Shown here in pieces: positions 15,230-22,292 of a stretch of DNA of 38,692 bases. The position numbers were made by a program, and so were the translations under genes. The notes beneath the pieces were generated by a model that had not been told where the DNA came from, ran no database searches, and saw nothing but the letters and a program-made list of their open reading frames with translations. Source of the DNA: JBCCGI01 sp039029355 (GTDB lineage: Bacteria > Planctomycetota > UBA1135 > GCA-002686595). Within the stretch, counting starts at the first letter, position 1. Each line of letters opens with the position of its first letter. The stretch is taken from assembly GCA_039029355.1 (NCBI GenBank), contig JBCCGI010000077.1, positions 1 to 38,692 of the forward strand, written 5' to 3'.

Positions 15230-18010
15230 ATGCCCCAGACCACCGACATCCTTCTGAGCCACGCCGCGGGCCTCCGCGCCCTGGTGAGGCGGCTGGTCTC
15301 CGACGAGCACGCCACCGAAGACGTGCTGCAGGAGACCTGGGTGGCCGCGATCGAGCGCGGCCCCGGCGATGCCGTGCCCCTTGCGGGCTGGCTGCGCCGG
15401 GTGGCGCGCAACCTGGCGCTGAAGCGCCGGCGCGGAGACGGGCGCAGGTTCACGCGCGAACGCGGAGCGTCGCGCGACGAGCGTCTCGCCTCGACCCAGG
15501 AGGTCCTCGCGCAGCGCGACTCCCTGCGGCAGGTGACCGAGGCGGTGCTCGGGCTCGACGAGCCCTACCAGACCGTCATCCTCTGCCGCTACTTCCAGAA
15601 CCAGACGCCTCCCGAGATCGCGGAGCGTCTGGGCGTGCCCGTGGCCACGGTGAGCTCGCGGCTCCACCGGGCCCGGGAGCGACTGCGCGAGCGCCTCGAC
15701 GAGGCCGCCGGAGGTGAGCGGGAGCAATGGGCTCTCGCCCTGGCGGCCTGCACGGGCTTGGGTCGGCCCGAAGCCGGCCTGGCAGGAATCCCCGGAGGTT
15801 GGGCGATGCAGTGGAAGGTCTTGGTCGGAGCGGCTTCGGTCGCGGTCATCACGATGGGTGCTTCGGTATGGAGCGACGCGGAGCCCGCGGAGCCGGGCGC
15901 GGCGGGCGCCCCCGCGGGCGGTGCGCAGGAGGGCGACGCCACCGTGTCGGCGCAGCTCGCCGCGCCGGAGCGCGGCGAGGAAGCGGCGGACGAAGCGAAG
16001 CAGGACGACCCCGCGCGGGTCGCCGTCGGCGCGGTCGGCGCGGGCGGTGGAGTCACGGTGCGCAGCGAGCCGCTGCCGCGCTTCGAGTACGTGCTGCGGG
16101 GCAAGATCGTCGACGGCAGCGACCTCGGCATGTCCGGGGCACAGATTCTGCTGGCGCCGGTCGAGCAGCCGCTGAACGTGGCCGGCGTGACCGGCTCGGA
16201 CGGCACGTTCGAGCTGCGCTGGAGGGCGGACGCGCCGCGCATGGACGTCGCGCTCCTCGTACACCCGAGCAGCGGCCCGAGCGCGCTGCGCCGGCTGACG
16301 CTGGACGCCGGCACCGAGAGCCTGCGGCTCGCGATGCACGGCGCTTCGTTCGAGCAGCTGCACCTGCGGATGACCGAGGTGCAGATCCTCTTCGACGTCG
16401 CGGACGCGGGGAGACACGACATGGAGGCGCGCGAGGAGGCGCTTCGAAGGCTGAACGAGCTGGAGTTCCAGCTCGCGTCCGAGCGCCTCTCCCCCCCGAT
16501 GGGCGGGTGGATCTTCCTCGCCGAAGACGAGTCCGGCGTGCGCTTCCGCTGGCCGACGATCGAAGCGATCAAGCGCGCCGAGGAGCAGAAGAAGGAGCGC
16601 GATCTCGCGCTGATGGCGCTCGATCAGGAGCGCGCCGCCCAAGAGCGGCTCGACCAGGAGCACGCGCGCGTCGCGGTCGAGGTCCAGGAGAGCTACGACC
16701 TGGTGGAGACCCGCCGCCGCCTCGTGGAGGAAGAGAACCAGCTCAACGCGGCCGAGCCGCTGCGCGTCACCGGGACCGTCTACGGCGAGTCCGGCGCGCC
16801 GGTGGGCGGCGCGTCGGTGCTCGCCCTCGACGGGCACGGCTGGATCGTGCAGTCGACCCGCACGGCCGATGACGGGCGCTTCGCGCTTGCCCTCACGGAG
16901 CCGGGCAACGTCCGCCTGCGGGCCGGAGGTGGCTCGTTCGGGATTGCGGAACGGAACCTGGCGGTGGCCGCCGAGGACCTCGGCGCGGCCGTGTCGTGGG
17001 ACCCCCTGCTCGACCGCGGCCGTGAGATCGAGGGGACCGTCGTCGACGCCGCCGGCAAGCCGGTGCGCGGCCTCGTGGTCGAGGTCGAGGGCGAGCAACG
17101 CGCCTCGCGCTGGAGCGACGTCGCCAGCGCCGAGGACGGCTCCTTCTCGATCCCCAACGTGCCCGGCGGCGGTCTCCTGCTCGTGCGCGCGCCCTCGGTC
17201 TCGCCGCACTTCCCGATCCACGTCGTTCCGTCGGTGTGGCCGGACGCGCCGCTCGAAGTCCGGCTGCCGGACGAGGCGCTCGTCACCGGCACCGTCGTGG
17301 TCGAAGGCACGAAGCCGCTTGATGCGGGCCCCTACGACGTGCGGCTGTGGCAGCAGTCGACGGGGCGCGGCGCGTGGCTCCACGCCTCCGACGACGCGGA
17401 CCAGCACCGCCTCGGGCGGGTTCCCGCCGGCTCCTACCGCGTCGTCGTGGGCACGCTGGGCCGCGGCTACGCCGACCTCGGCGTGGTCGAGGTGATCTCC
17501 GGCGAGACCGTCACGCTGACGGCGCCCGCGTTCGCTCCGGAGGGCCACGTGACCTGGGACGCGGTCGCGGACGCCGAGCTCGGCGCGGCCACCTGGACGC
17601 TGCTCCAGCGCGGCGACGACGTCGCGGGCCTGGTCGCGAGCGGCACGCTCGACCAGCCCTTCGCGGATCCGCTTCCGGCCGGCGCCTACCTGCTCGCCGT
17701 CGACGGAGCCGGGCTCGCGGCGCCGGCGCGGCGCTTCGAGGTTCGCTCCGGCGAGACCACCCGCGTCGACCTGGCGCTCGGCCACCTGCACGAGGTGGTC
17801 TTCCGGATCGAGGGCGAGCTGGATGGGGCACGCCTCGAGATCCTGGACGCGGCCGGCGCCGAGGTGCACGCGTGCGCCGCGGCAGAGGCGCTGCTTCTGC
17901 ACCTCGGCTCGGGCGACTACCGGGCACGCGTCCGCGGCAAAGCGGGCGAGCTCGAGCTGCCCTTCGAGGTCGCGGGCGACTCGACGCGGGTCGATCTGCG
18001 CCTCCCGTAG
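15230..18010 (+). CDS. ECF sigma factor fused to a transmembrane segment and exported beta-domain region
   Basis: 926 residues. Residues 6-62 are sigma region 2 (LLSHAAGLRALVRRLVSDEH, ATEDVLQETWVAAIE, WLRRVARNLALKRRR). Residues 102-158 are region 4 (VTEAVLGLDEPYQTVILCRY, PPEIAERLGVPVATVSSRLH). One transmembrane segment follows at 196-212 (VLVGAASVAVITMGASV), so the rest should lie outside the cytoplasm. That part holds carboxypeptidase-regulatory-like beta domains (LRGKIVDGSDLGMSGAQILL; VTGTVYGESGAPVGGASVLA; IEGTVVDAAGKPVRGLVVEV; VTGTVVVEGTKPLDAG), with a charged coiled coil at about 445-505. Such sigma fusions occur in Planctomycetota. No anti-sigma gene adjoins. ATG 15230 was chosen just ahead of region 2; GTG 15209 is an alternative. 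An in-frame ATG at 15806 has its own strong SD. The gene ends before a strong terminator. Confidence 0.85.
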   Translation: MPQTTDILLSHAAGLRALVRRLVSDEHATEDVLQETWVAAIERGPGDAVPLAGWLRRVARNLALKRRRGDGRRFTRERGASRDERLASTQEVLAQRDSLRQVTEAVLGLDEPYQTVILCRYFQNQTPPEIAERLGVPVATVSSRLHRARERLRERLDEAAGGEREQWALALAACTGLGRPEAGLAGIPGGWAMQWKVLVGAASVAVITMGASVWSDAEPAEPGAAGAPAGGAQEGDATVSAQLAAPERGEEAADEAKQDDPARVAVGAVGAGGGVTVRSEPLPRFEYVLRGKIVDGSDLGMSGAQILLAPVEQPLNVAGVTGSDGTFELRWRADAPRMDVALLVHPSSGPSALRRLTLDAGTESLRLAMHGASFEQLHLRMTEVQILFDVADAGRHDMEAREEALRRLNELEFQLASERLSPPMGGWIFLAEDESGVRFRWPTIEAIKRAEEQKKERDLALMALDQERAAQERLDQEHARVAVEVQESYDLVETRRRLVEEENQLNAAEPLRVTGTVYGESGAPVGGASVLALDGHGWIVQSTRTADDGRFALALTEPGNVRLRAGGGSFGIAERNLAVAAEDLGAAVSWDPLLDRGREIEGTVVDAAGKPVRGLVVEVEGEQRASRWSDVASAEDGSFSIPNVPGGGLLLVRAPSVSPHFPIHVVPSVWPDAPLEVRLPDEALVTGTVVVEGTKPLDAGPYDVRLWQQSTGRGAWLHASDDADQHRLGRVPAGSYRVVVGTLGRGYADLGVVEVISGETVTLTAPAFAPEGHVTWDAVADAELGAATWTLLQRGDDVAGLVASGTLDQPFADPLPAGAYLLAVDGAGLAAPARRFEVRSGETTRVDLALGHLHEVVFRIEGELDGARLEILDAAGAEVHACAAAEALLLHLGSGDYRARVRGKAGELELPFEVAGDSTRVDLRLP
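15794..15808 (+). promoter_or_regulatory. Internal SD and ATG at the sigma / membrane-domain junction
   Basis: GGAGG at 15794-15798 is followed 7 bases later by ATG 15806, in frame with the sigma fusion (codon 193). Translation from here would give a 734-residue protein beginning MQWKVLVGAASVAVITMGAS, a typical signal anchor. The spacing is better than that of the gene's own start. Confidence 0.5.
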
Positions 18011-18041
18011 GGCACGCCCCCGCGGGCACGGCACGGGTGGT

Positions 18042-18082
18042 CGGGGCGGCTTCGGGGGCCGAAGCCGCCCCGCCTTCTTTTT
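18042..18082 (+). terminator. Strong intrinsic terminator after the sigma-fusion gene
   Basis: A perfect 14-base stem (18042-18055 with 18059-18072) closes a GGG loop and is followed by CC and a T-rich run (18075-18082, five consecutive T at the end). It lies 31 bases after the stop at 18010 and separates the sigma-fusion gene from the paralogue array. Confidence 0.88.
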
Positions 18083-18117
18083 GGCCCGGCGGCGGCGGAG
18101 CGGGCGAAAAACCGAGA

Positions 18118-18168
18118 CCGCTGTCCGACTCCCAGGGCGCGCTCGCTATGGGCTCGCGGCTCCCCGGC
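18118..18168 (+). promoter_or_regulatory. Promoter-like block shared by array copies 1 and 2 (copy 1)
   Basis: This 51-base block aligns without gaps to 19482-19532 upstream of copy 2. Three islands are identical: CCGCTGTCCGAC at its start, CGCTAT at 28 bases in, and GCTCCCCGGC at its end. The sequence between them has diverged. A TGTCCGAC and CGCTAT pair 16 bases apart has the layout of an ECF-type -35/-10 promoter. Whether the sigma factor encoded just upstream uses it is inference. Confidence 0.45.
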
Positions 18169-18208
18169 CGATTTCGCCCGACGCTCCCGCCTTTCCCAAG
18201 GAGGCCCC

Positions 18209-19456
18209 ATGCGAGCCCTGCTCTCCGCGCTCCTCTTGCCCCTCGCCGCGTCCGCCCAGGGCCAGCTCTACGTCGTCGACGACGACGGCGGGCCGGGCGT
18301 CGACTTCACGGCGGTGCACGACGCCATCGACGCGTCGTCGCCCGGAGACTCGATCCTGGTGAAGGACGGGACCTACTTCGTCCCCGCCATGCCCTTCGCC
18401 TCCTCGACCTACTCCATCACGCACGCCCTGACGCTGACGGCGGAGGAAGGCGCGAGCGTCAACCTGGAGTCGCCCATCCGGGTCGTAGGCCTGGACGCCG
18501 ACGAGACGGTCGTGCTGCGCGGCCTGAACGTCGACCTGTCGTTCTCCACGAGCTCGTCGTACGCCAACGCGCTCGAGGTCATCTTCTGCGAGGGCACGGT
18601 GTGGATCGAGGACTGTGACCTGCGCACCTCAGGCGGCCTGATCTTCGTCGAGGACTTCGACACGCCGCACGCCGTCGCGGTCGACCAGGCCAAGCTGGTG
18701 ATGGAGAACAGCACGGTGTCCGGCGGCATGGTGTTCAACCTGAGCAACCTCGGCTACACCTTCCACGCGGAGGACGCCGAGGTCTACCTGCACAACTCGT
18801 CGATCCTGCCGTCGGAGACCTTCCTGATCCCCGGTTCGCCGGGCGTGCGGTTCTTCAACAGCTTCCTCTACGCGTCGGGGTCGACCGTCCGCGGGGTCAA
18901 CGGAGGCGACGCGACGAAGACCATCTTCGGCCCCCAGTGCGGCACCGACGGAGGCCCGGCGGTCCTGCTGGCCGAGGGCGCGGCCGGCTCGACGGCCTAC
19001 TTCCTCGACACCGAGCTGATCGGCGGCGCGCCCGGCGCCGACCCCGACTGCATGGCGGCCCAGCAGGGCCCGGGGATCCTGATCGACCAGGGGCAGGCCT
19101 TCTTCCTGAACGGCACCGCCCGCAGCCTGTCCGCGCCGCCCACCGCGCCCGCGGGCGGGCAGGTGACGCTGGACTTCGATGGCGAGCCGGGCGACCTCGT
19201 CCTGCTCGCGGCCGGAGCGGCCTCTGCGCCGCTCTTCCTGTCCGCGGTGGCGGGTCCGCTGCTGCCCGCCGGCGCCGTGGCGGTCGCGACCGTCGGCACG
19301 ACGGACGGCGCCGGAGAGCTGTCGTTCCAGGCCGCCCTCCCGCCGCTCTCCGCGGGGGTCGGAGGGCTCACGCTCTACCTGCAGTCCGTCTTCGTCGGCG
19401 CGACGCCCGTCGCCTCGTCGGCGAGCGCGCTGCTCGTGACCCAGCCGGCCCCGTAG
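18209..19456 (+). CDS. Secreted beta-helix-like protein, array copy 1
   Basis: 415 residues. SD AAGGAGG precedes ATG 18209. The signal peptide MRALLSALLLPLAASAQ is cleaved near Ala-Gln. The mature N-terminus (LYVVDDDGGPGVDFTAVHDA, then SSPGDSILVKDGTY) is the entry motif of right-handed parallel beta-helix (pectin-lyase-like) proteins, and later strands such as VVLRGLNVDLSF, VWIEDCDL and LVMENSTVSGG fit its rungs. From about residue 310 a separate beta-sandwich-like domain (QVTLDFDGEPGDLVLLAAG) runs to a Thr-Gln-Pro-Ala-Pro end. No lyase catalytic residues were identified, so an adhesive or structural surface role is as likely as an enzyme. It is the first of three tandem paralogues and has its own promoter-like block. 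Confidence 0.85.
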   Translation: MRALLSALLLPLAASAQGQLYVVDDDGGPGVDFTAVHDAIDASSPGDSILVKDGTYFVPAMPFASSTYSITHALTLTAEEGASVNLESPIRVVGLDADETVVLRGLNVDLSFSTSSSYANALEVIFCEGTVWIEDCDLRTSGGLIFVEDFDTPHAVAVDQAKLVMENSTVSGGMVFNLSNLGYTFHAEDAEVYLHNSSILPSETFLIPGSPGVRFFNSFLYASGSTVRGVNGGDATKTIFGPQCGTDGGPAVLLAEGAAGSTAYFLDTELIGGAPGADPDCMAAQQGPGILIDQGQAFFLNGTARSLSAPPTAPAGGQVTLDFDGEPGDLVLLAAGAASAPLFLSAVAGPLLPAGAVAVATVGTTDGAGELSFQAALPPLSAGVGGLTLYLQSVFVGATPVASSASALLVTQPAP

Positions 19457-19458
19457 GG
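19369..19458 (+). repeat. Near-identical 3' segment of array copy 1
   Basis: These 90 bases match 20739-20828 at the end of copy 2 with one mismatch by eye (G against C within GGCGCGACG/GGCGCCACG). The match runs through the stop codon. Elsewhere the two genes differ at many positions. Confidence 0.8.
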
Positions 19459-19481
19459 GAAACAAGCGAAGAGCTCGGACT

Positions 19482-19532
19482 CCGCTGTCCGACGCAGGCA
19501 CTCCCGGCGCTATTGCGGAACAGCTCCCCGGC
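19482..19532 (+). promoter_or_regulatory. Promoter-like block shared by array copies 1 and 2 (copy 2)
   Basis: This block aligns gap-free with 18118-18168. It keeps CCGCTGTCCGAC, CGCTAT and GCTCCCCGGC at the same spacing while the intervening bases differ. It ends 43 bases before the ATG of copy 2. Copy 3 has no equivalent, so it may depend on read-through from copy 2. Confidence 0.45.
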
Positions 19533-19575
19533 GACTCCCCCGCGTCTCTCAGGTCCCGAACAAGAAGGAGCTCCC

Positions 19576-20826
19576 ATGCGAGCTGTGATCCCCTCCCTCC
19601 TGCTTCCCATCGCCGCCGCGGCCCAGGGCCAGGTGCACGTCGTCGACGACGACGGTGGCGCAGGCGTCGACTTCACCACGCTGCACGAGGCGATCGCGGC
19701 ATCCATGCCCGGCGACTCGATCCTGATCCGGGAGGGCACCTATCAAGCGGTCGCCGCCACGCCGTCCGCTTCCCCGCAGTTCCTCATCGACCACCGTCTG
19801 ACGGTGACCGCGGAGCAGGGCGCAGACGTATGGCTGCGGTCGCCGGTCCGGATCGTCGGCCTCGGCGCCGACGAGACGGTCGTACTGCGCGGCCTCGTGA
19901 TCGACCTGTCGTTCACCTCGACATCCTCGTCCGTGAACGCGCTGCGGCTCTTCTCGGCCACGGGCACGGTCTGGGCCGAGGACTGCCTGCTGCGGGGCTT
20001 CAGCGGACACACCACCTTCGATGACTACGACAGCCCCCACACCGTCGACATCGAAGGCGGCACACTGGTGCTCGAGAACAGCTCCATCTCCGGCGGCGTC
20101 GTCTTCGGCTCGTCAAGCGGACTGGGCTACACGCTCCGCGCGAAGAACGCCGAGGTCCACATGCACGGCTCGACCGTGACGCCGCCGGAGACCTCGATCT
20201 TCGGTGCGTATCCCGCCGTCGTGTTCCTCGACAGCCTGCTCTACGCATCCGGGTCGACCTTCCAGGGCCTGAAGGGCCTGGATGCGGCGATCGGCCCCTT
20301 CGGCCCGGTGTGCGCGACCGATGGAGGCCCGGCGGTCGTGCTCACCGGCGGCACCGGCTCGACGGCGTACGTCCTCGACAGCGAACTGATCGGCGGCGCG
20401 GCCGGCGACGACCCCGACTGCATGGCGGCCCAGCCCGGTCCGGGCGTCGAGACGCAGCAGGGGCAGGCCTTCTTCCTAAGCGGCACCGCGCGCAGCTTGA
20501 CAGCGCCGCCCACGGCGCAGGCGGGCGGGCAGGTCCCGCTCGACTTCGAGGGCGAGCCCGGCGAAGTGGTCCTGCTCGCCGCCGGGGCGACCGCCGCGCC
20601 GCTCTTTCTGAGCCTCGTCGCCGGGACGCTGCTTCCGTCGGGCGTCGTCGCGGTCGTGACGGCCGGCACGACCGGGCCGAACGGCGAGCTGTTCTACCCG
20701 GCCCCACTTCCGCCTCTCGCGCCGGGAACCGAAGGGTTCACGCTCTACCTGCAGTCCGTCTTCGTCGGCGCCACGCCCGTCGCCTCGTCGGCGAGCGCGC
20801 TGCTCGTGACCCAGCCGGCCCCGTAG
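19576..20826 (+). CDS. Secreted beta-helix-like protein, array copy 2
   Basis: 416 residues, starting at ATG 19576 with AAGGAG 5 bases upstream. Leader MRAVIPSLLLPIAAAAQ, then the same mature opening as copy 1 (VHVVDDDGGAGVDFTTLHEA and MPGDSILIREGTY). Rung-like strands follow (VVLRGLVIDLSF, VWAEDCLLRGF, LVLENSSISGG), and the C-terminal domain is of the same type (QVPLDFEGEPGEVVLLAAG). It aligns end to end with copies 1 and 3. Its last 29 codons are nearly identical in DNA to copy 1. Cys pairs (around GPVCATDGG and DDPDCMAAQ) are conserved with copy 1, suggesting a disulfide in the exported protein. Function is unknown; duplication with divergence in the central rungs suggests a variable surface or binding protein. 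Confidence 0.85.
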   Translation: MRAVIPSLLLPIAAAAQGQVHVVDDDGGAGVDFTTLHEAIAASMPGDSILIREGTYQAVAATPSASPQFLIDHRLTVTAEQGADVWLRSPVRIVGLGADETVVLRGLVIDLSFTSTSSSVNALRLFSATGTVWAEDCLLRGFSGHTTFDDYDSPHTVDIEGGTLVLENSSISGGVVFGSSSGLGYTLRAKNAEVHMHGSTVTPPETSIFGAYPAVVFLDSLLYASGSTFQGLKGLDAAIGPFGPVCATDGGPAVVLTGGTGSTAYVLDSELIGGAAGDDPDCMAAQPGPGVETQQGQAFFLSGTARSLTAPPTAQAGGQVPLDFEGEPGEVVLLAAGATAAPLFLSLVAGTLLPSGVVAVVTAGTTGPNGELFYPAPLPPLAPGTEGFTLYLQSVFVGATPVASSASALLVTQPAP

Positions 20827-20828
20827 GG
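20739..20828 (+). repeat. Near-identical 3' segment of array copy 2
   Basis: Partner of 19369-19458, with one mismatch in 90 bases including the stop codon. Copy 3 has clearly diverged over the same region, so the similarity is specific to copies 1 and 2. Confidence 0.8.
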
Positions 20829-20841
20829 AGAAGCCAGCGGT

Positions 20842-20876
20842 GGGCGAGGTCGGACCTTGGGGGGCCGGCCTCGCCC
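20842..20876 (+). terminator. Hairpin between array copies 2 and 3
   Basis: A 12-base stem (20842-20853 with 20865-20876) has one G-T type mismatch and an 11-base loop. No T run follows. It may attenuate or end transcription of copy 2, or protect the mRNA end. Confidence 0.45.
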
Positions 20877-20923
20877 GGCCCGGCGCGCTTCCCCCCTTTC
20901 CCCCTCACCTCTCAGGAGACCTC

Positions 20924-22174
20924 ATGCAAGCACTGCTGACCGCCCTCTTGCTGCCCCTCGCCACATCCGCCCAAGGCCAGCTCTTCATCGTCGACGACAA
21001 CGGCGGTGCGGGGGTCGACTTCACGACGCTGCAGGGCGCGATCGACGCGTCGTCGCCGGGCGATTCGATCCTGGTCAAGGAGGGTAGCTACTCCGTGCCG
21101 GCCGGTCCGTTCGGACCCTCGTTCCACTTTGTGGGCCACGACCTGACGATCGTCGCCGAGGCCGACGCCAACGTCCTCCTGGAGTCGCCGGTCCGCGTCG
21201 CCGGGCTCGACGCGGGCGAGACCGTCGTGCTGCGCGGCATCGACATCGACCTCTCCTCCTTTCCGCCGTTCTCTTCGCTGCTCAACGTGCTGTCGGTGAG
21301 CTCGTCGGAGGGCATCCTGTGGGCTGAGGACTGCGACCTGCGCGGCGCGGGCGGCGTCCTCTTTGTCGATGAGATCGACAGCCCCCACACGGTCGACGCC
21401 CACTTCGGCACGCTCGTGCTCGAGAACTGCCGCATCTCCGGTGGCATGGTCTTCGACTTTGGCGGACTGGGGCACACGCTCCACGCCGAGAACTCCGAGG
21501 TCTACCTGCACGGGACTACGATCACTCCGCCGGAGGAGTTCCTCCTCCCCGGCGTCGCCGCGACCTTCTTCGAGGACTCCTTCGTCTTCGCCTCGGGCTC
21601 GACCTTCCAGGGCATCGACGGAAAGGACGCGGGCACGAGCATCGCGGGTCCGACCTGCGGTACCGACGGCGGCGCGGGCCTCGCCCTCGGCGGGAACTTG
21701 GTCGGGACGACGGGCTACTTCCTCGACTGCGATCTGATCGGCGGAGCCGCCGGCGCCGACCCCAAGTGCATGACGGCCCAGCCCGGCGCCGACTTCGAGA
21801 TCTTCAGCGGTCAGGCGTTCTTCCTCGACGGCAGCGCGCGCAGGCTGTCGGCGCCGCCGACGGCGGTGGCCGGCACGCAGGTCACGCTCAGCTTCCAGGG
21901 AGAGCCTGGCGACCTCGTGATCCTGGCGGCCGCGGCTTCGGCGACGCCGGTCTACCTCGGCGCGGTGGCCGGGGCTCTGCTCCCGAGCGTCCCCGCCGCG
22001 ATCGCGACGGCCGGGACGACCGACGCGGGCGGCCAGCTCCTGTTCCCGGTGCCGCTGCCGACCCTCACGGCGGGCGTCGAGGCCCTCTCGCTCCAGCTGC
22101 AGGCGGTCTTCGTCGGCGCGACGCCGGTCGCGTCGTCGGGGAGCACGGTGCTCGTCACGCGAACCGCTCCGTAG
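20924..22174 (+). CDS. Secreted beta-helix-like protein, array copy 3
   Basis: 416 residues. AGGAG lies 5 bases before ATG 20924; an upstream in-frame start at 20840 would add a Pro-rich stretch ahead of the leader and is not used here. Leader MQALLTALLLPLATSAQ, then LFIVDDNGGAGVDFTTLQGA and SSPGDSILVKEGSY, as in copies 1 and 2. Rungs such as VVLRGIDIDLSSF, LWAEDCDLRGAG and LVLENCRISGG and the C-terminal domain (QVTLSFQGEPGDLVILAAA) are shared. It is the most diverged copy at its C-terminus, which ends in Thr-Arg-Thr-Ala-Pro. The shared promoter-like block is missing, and a hairpin lies upstream. It converges on the Kelch-repeat gene, with a shared hairpin terminator between them. Confidence 0.85.
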   Translation: MQALLTALLLPLATSAQGQLFIVDDNGGAGVDFTTLQGAIDASSPGDSILVKEGSYSVPAGPFGPSFHFVGHDLTIVAEADANVLLESPVRVAGLDAGETVVLRGIDIDLSSFPPFSSLLNVLSVSSSEGILWAEDCDLRGAGGVLFVDEIDSPHTVDAHFGTLVLENCRISGGMVFDFGGLGHTLHAENSEVYLHGTTITPPEEFLLPGVAATFFEDSFVFASGSTFQGIDGKDAGTSIAGPTCGTDGGAGLALGGNLVGTTGYFLDCDLIGGAAGADPKCMTAQPGADFEIFSGQAFFLDGSARRLSAPPTAVAGTQVTLSFQGEPGDLVILAAAASATPVYLGAVAGALLPSVPAAIATAGTTDAGGQLLFPVPLPTLTAGVEALSLQLQAVFVGATPVASSGSTVLVTRTAP

Positions 22175-22197
22175 GGGTCGCGCGGCAGGCGACGGAC

Positions 22198-22231
22198 GAG
22201 CGAGGCCGGAGATCCACAGCCGGCCTCGCTC
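22198..22231. terminator. Bidirectional hairpin between convergent genes
   Basis: A perfect 12-base inverted repeat (22198-22209 with 22220-22231) around a 10-base loop lies between the stop of array copy 3 (22174) and that of the Kelch gene (22293). There is no clear T tract on either side, but its place between convergent genes suits a shared terminator. Confidence 0.6.
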
Positions 22232-22292
22232 CCCGCGCGAGCGAGGTGTCGCGGTAGTCGGAACATCCGCTCCGAACAACCGCGCCCCCCCG

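Noticed and set aside
15790..15810. An assembly or frame error joining two genes at the sigma/membrane junction
   Set aside because: The frame is open throughout with sensible protein on both sides, and sigma fusions of this type are known in Planctomycetota; the internal SD is reported as a finding instead.
12254..18034. A very long minus-strand open frame of 1926 codons
   Set aside because: It lies antisense to the RND pump, His-rich lipoprotein and sigma-fusion genes, has no domain motifs, and its Arg/His/Asp/Gln-rich composition is the usual shadow of G+C-rich coding DNA.
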